This document shows positions 62,552-64,000 of a DNA stretch of 64,000 nucleotides, one piece after another. The DNA comes from Diadema setosum. Its lineage: Eukaryota > Echinodermata > Echinoidea > Diadematoida > Diadematidae. The notes under the pieces are model-generated. The model was given only the letters and a program-made list of their open reading frames with translations. It was not told where the DNA came from and did no database searches. The stretch is from contig CM067059.1 in the NCBI GenBank assembly GCA_033980235.1, forward strand, positions 12,548,600 through 12,612,599. The letters run 5' to 3'. A program made the translations under genes and the position numbers. Each line of letters opens with the position of its first letter. The stretch's first letter is position 1.

Positions 62552-62822
62552 CAACAACTGTGTGATGTATAGTCTCGGGCGTGTCACTCCTAGAGATGAA
62601 AGAAGAGTGTAGCCCCTTTGCCAAGGGTGAAAGTTCACTTTCAACTCCCAAGTGCCATAAAATCAGTTCTTATTCTGTTACATCTCACAAGTAAACACCA
62701 CCAACTCTTTTCTTTTTATCTGTCCCAAAGTGTCGAAGTATTAATAGAACTTGTATCATACAGATCAATGTTCCCTCAGGATAACACCTGCCATCTAAAT
62801 GTCCTCTTGTAATACCTTCCCA

Positions 62823-62918
62823 TTAACCCCTTGATGACTAATCCAAGGTATACTCAGGAGGTGTCTTTGGGAAATGCGTGTTATAGCAAAATCAGTTTTG
62901 TCCTCAACAGGGTATTAA
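62823..62918 (-). mobile_element. TTAA-bounded MITE-like element, copy 4
   Basis: Opposite orientation to copies 1 and 2. Left TTAACCCCTTGATGAC, right GTCCTCAACAGGGTATTAA, inside GCGTGTTATAGCAAAATCAG. The internal palindrome has decayed to CCAAGGTATACTCAGG. Confidence 0.65.
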
Positions 62919-63246
62919 AGTCTGACCTGTAGAGAAAGGAGCAACTCTAATGTTTTTCAATTGTTAAATATCAGATGTGCTTTCACAGGGCAAAAAGAAA
63001 AAGAGAAGAATACAGAGGAACTACAGATAAGGAAAGAAAACAAAATATGTTATAGAATGGGTGGCGAGAATCCTGCGATCTCATTGGTTGAGAGCTATGT
63101 GTTGTTTTTTACTGGCCGCACGCTGAGTCACAGTGGTAAACATGTTCTCGTGCACTTGTAGCAAGAGTACGTGTACTTGTAACAAAGGTTCGCGCACTAA
63201 GCAAGCGTTCGTGCACTCAGTATGAGACGCCTATTGGCTAAAACAA

Positions 63247-63274
63247 CCATGCATCAGTATTTACTGATGCATGG
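63247..63274. repeat. 28-bp palindrome
   Basis: CCATGCATCAGTA and its exact complement TACTGATGCATGG are separated by TT. A third ACTGATGCATGG lies near 63297. Confidence 0.9.
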
Positions 63275-63422
63275 CTGGCCGTGCGTCCAGTAAAAACTGA
63301 TGCATGGTTTTTGAGCTCTCGTCTATGCCAAGCCAAAAGAAAATGCATCCAGTAATTTTGTCATCGGGTAACACGATAGAAAAATGGGTTTTTGGCAAGA
63401 AAATTACCCATTCTGTAAATCA

Positions 63423-63583
63423 GATGACGCACATGTCTTTTCGTGCGTCAGTCGGAATATAGTGTGCATGCGGTAACTATGGAATTTACCCTAAACCTAC
63501 TCAGCTTCGCCTCGTGGGTTAAGCATTCCATAGTTACCTTTTGCACACAAATTCCGACTGACGCACTCAGACCTGTGCGTCAT
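63423..63583. repeat. 161-bp hairpin-forming inverted repeat
   Basis: GTGCGTCAGTCGGAAT and ATTCCGACTGACGCAC, GGTAACTATGGAAT and ATTCCATAGTTACC, and the outer ATGACGCAC and GTGCGTCAT pair in order around a loop near 63493-63522. Confidence 0.9.
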
Positions 63584-64000
63584 TTGTATAATAACAACAT
63601 TGCCTTCATACAGCTCTTTTGTTTCTTTCTTTGACTTGAATTTGTCTGTCTTCATATGAATGTATAATGATACAGACACTCGAGAGAAATCAACCTTGAT
63701 CTTATTTTTGCTGTGACACATTACCAAAGCTAGACTACAACGCTCCAATGATCTCCTCTTATTGATCTTGAAATATGTTATTCTCCAGCAGTTTCAACTA
63801 CATAAATATTTGTGGGGTTTGTTTGTTTTTTTTTTTTTTTGTTCTATATAAAGTGAACACATTTGAACAGATGACCTACAAGTAACACACATACACAAAT
63901 ACACACACACACACACACACATGGTAGAAAGAGCACTGAATGACTACAGGGTAAGTGGGGCATATCTCTTTATCAAAAATTATATATTAGTAGCCCTTCT

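Larger units (their letters stand above)
62395..62626 (+). repeat. 111-bp tandem duplication with DR1 sites
   Basis: Two nearly identical units starting CTTTGCCTTCAATATTGGAG at 62395 and 62506, then a third start at 62616. Each full unit carries TGACCTTTGACCT (62428-62440 and 62539-62551), the complement of AGGTCA-A-AGGTCA. Confidence 0.95.
60831..64000 (+). other. Downstream sequence to window end
   Basis: No second gene recognised on either strand. It holds a tandem repeat with DR1 sites, a TTAA-bounded short element, strong palindromes near 63247 and 63423-63583, poly(T) at ~63823 and CA repeats at ~63885-63921. Between 60900 and 62350 I see AT-rich unique sequence only. Confidence 0.7.

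Overview
The window is eukaryotic and AT-rich. It holds most of one protein-coding gene on the + strand: a novel-type protein kinase C of the epsilon/eta class (PRKCE-like; Drosophila Pkc98E and C. elegans pkc-1 belong to the same class). Thirteen coding segments between 12771 and 59442 join in frame with GT-AG introns and end at a TAG at 59440-59442. They encode 591 complete residues. In order these are: the pseudosubstrate, C1A, C1B, a Ser-rich hinge, the full kinase domain and the AGC C-terminal tail. The N-terminal C2 domain and the start codon were not found. They probably lie upstream, because the first visible exon begins in mid-codon.

The organism looks like a marine invertebrate, most likely an echinoderm or another invertebrate deuterostome. 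This is an inference. It rests on a kinase sequence very close to vertebrate PKC epsilon, on introns of 0.66 to 13 kb crowded with short non-autonomous transposons, tRNA-like SINE heads and microsatellites, and on unusually many long G or C homopolymers. No bacterial genes, operons, CRISPR arrays or rRNA were seen.

Layout: 1-12770 is non-coding upstream sequence, probably the intron after the C2 exon(s). Exons at 12771, 25980 and 27963 encode the pseudosubstrate and C1A. Exons at 31363 and 36063 encode C1B. Two hinge exons with the same phase, at 37045 and 38823, look mutually exclusive. Exons at 45857, 47123, 54309, 55400, 56196 and 57107 encode the rest of the hinge and the kinase domain, and 59269 encodes the tail. 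The 3' UTR and downstream sequence follow to 64000.

The introns hold several repeat families that can be recognised within the window. These are four copies of a ~93-bp TTAA-bounded element, a TACTGTAAAA-ended element of ~215 bp (three copies), four TTAAAGG...CCTTTAA elements, and a GC-rich 0.6-kb element. There is also a 110-bp unit repeated three times and then inverted, a 1.57-kb 32-bp minisatellite with higher-order structure, and an element with degenerate telomere-type repeats inside it. The most interesting observations are the paired hinge exons, a decayed partial copy of the 3' end of the 57107 exon, a long unexplained antisense open frame at 4628-5380, and a tandem repeat downstream of the gene that carries a perfect DR1 nuclear-receptor site in each copy.
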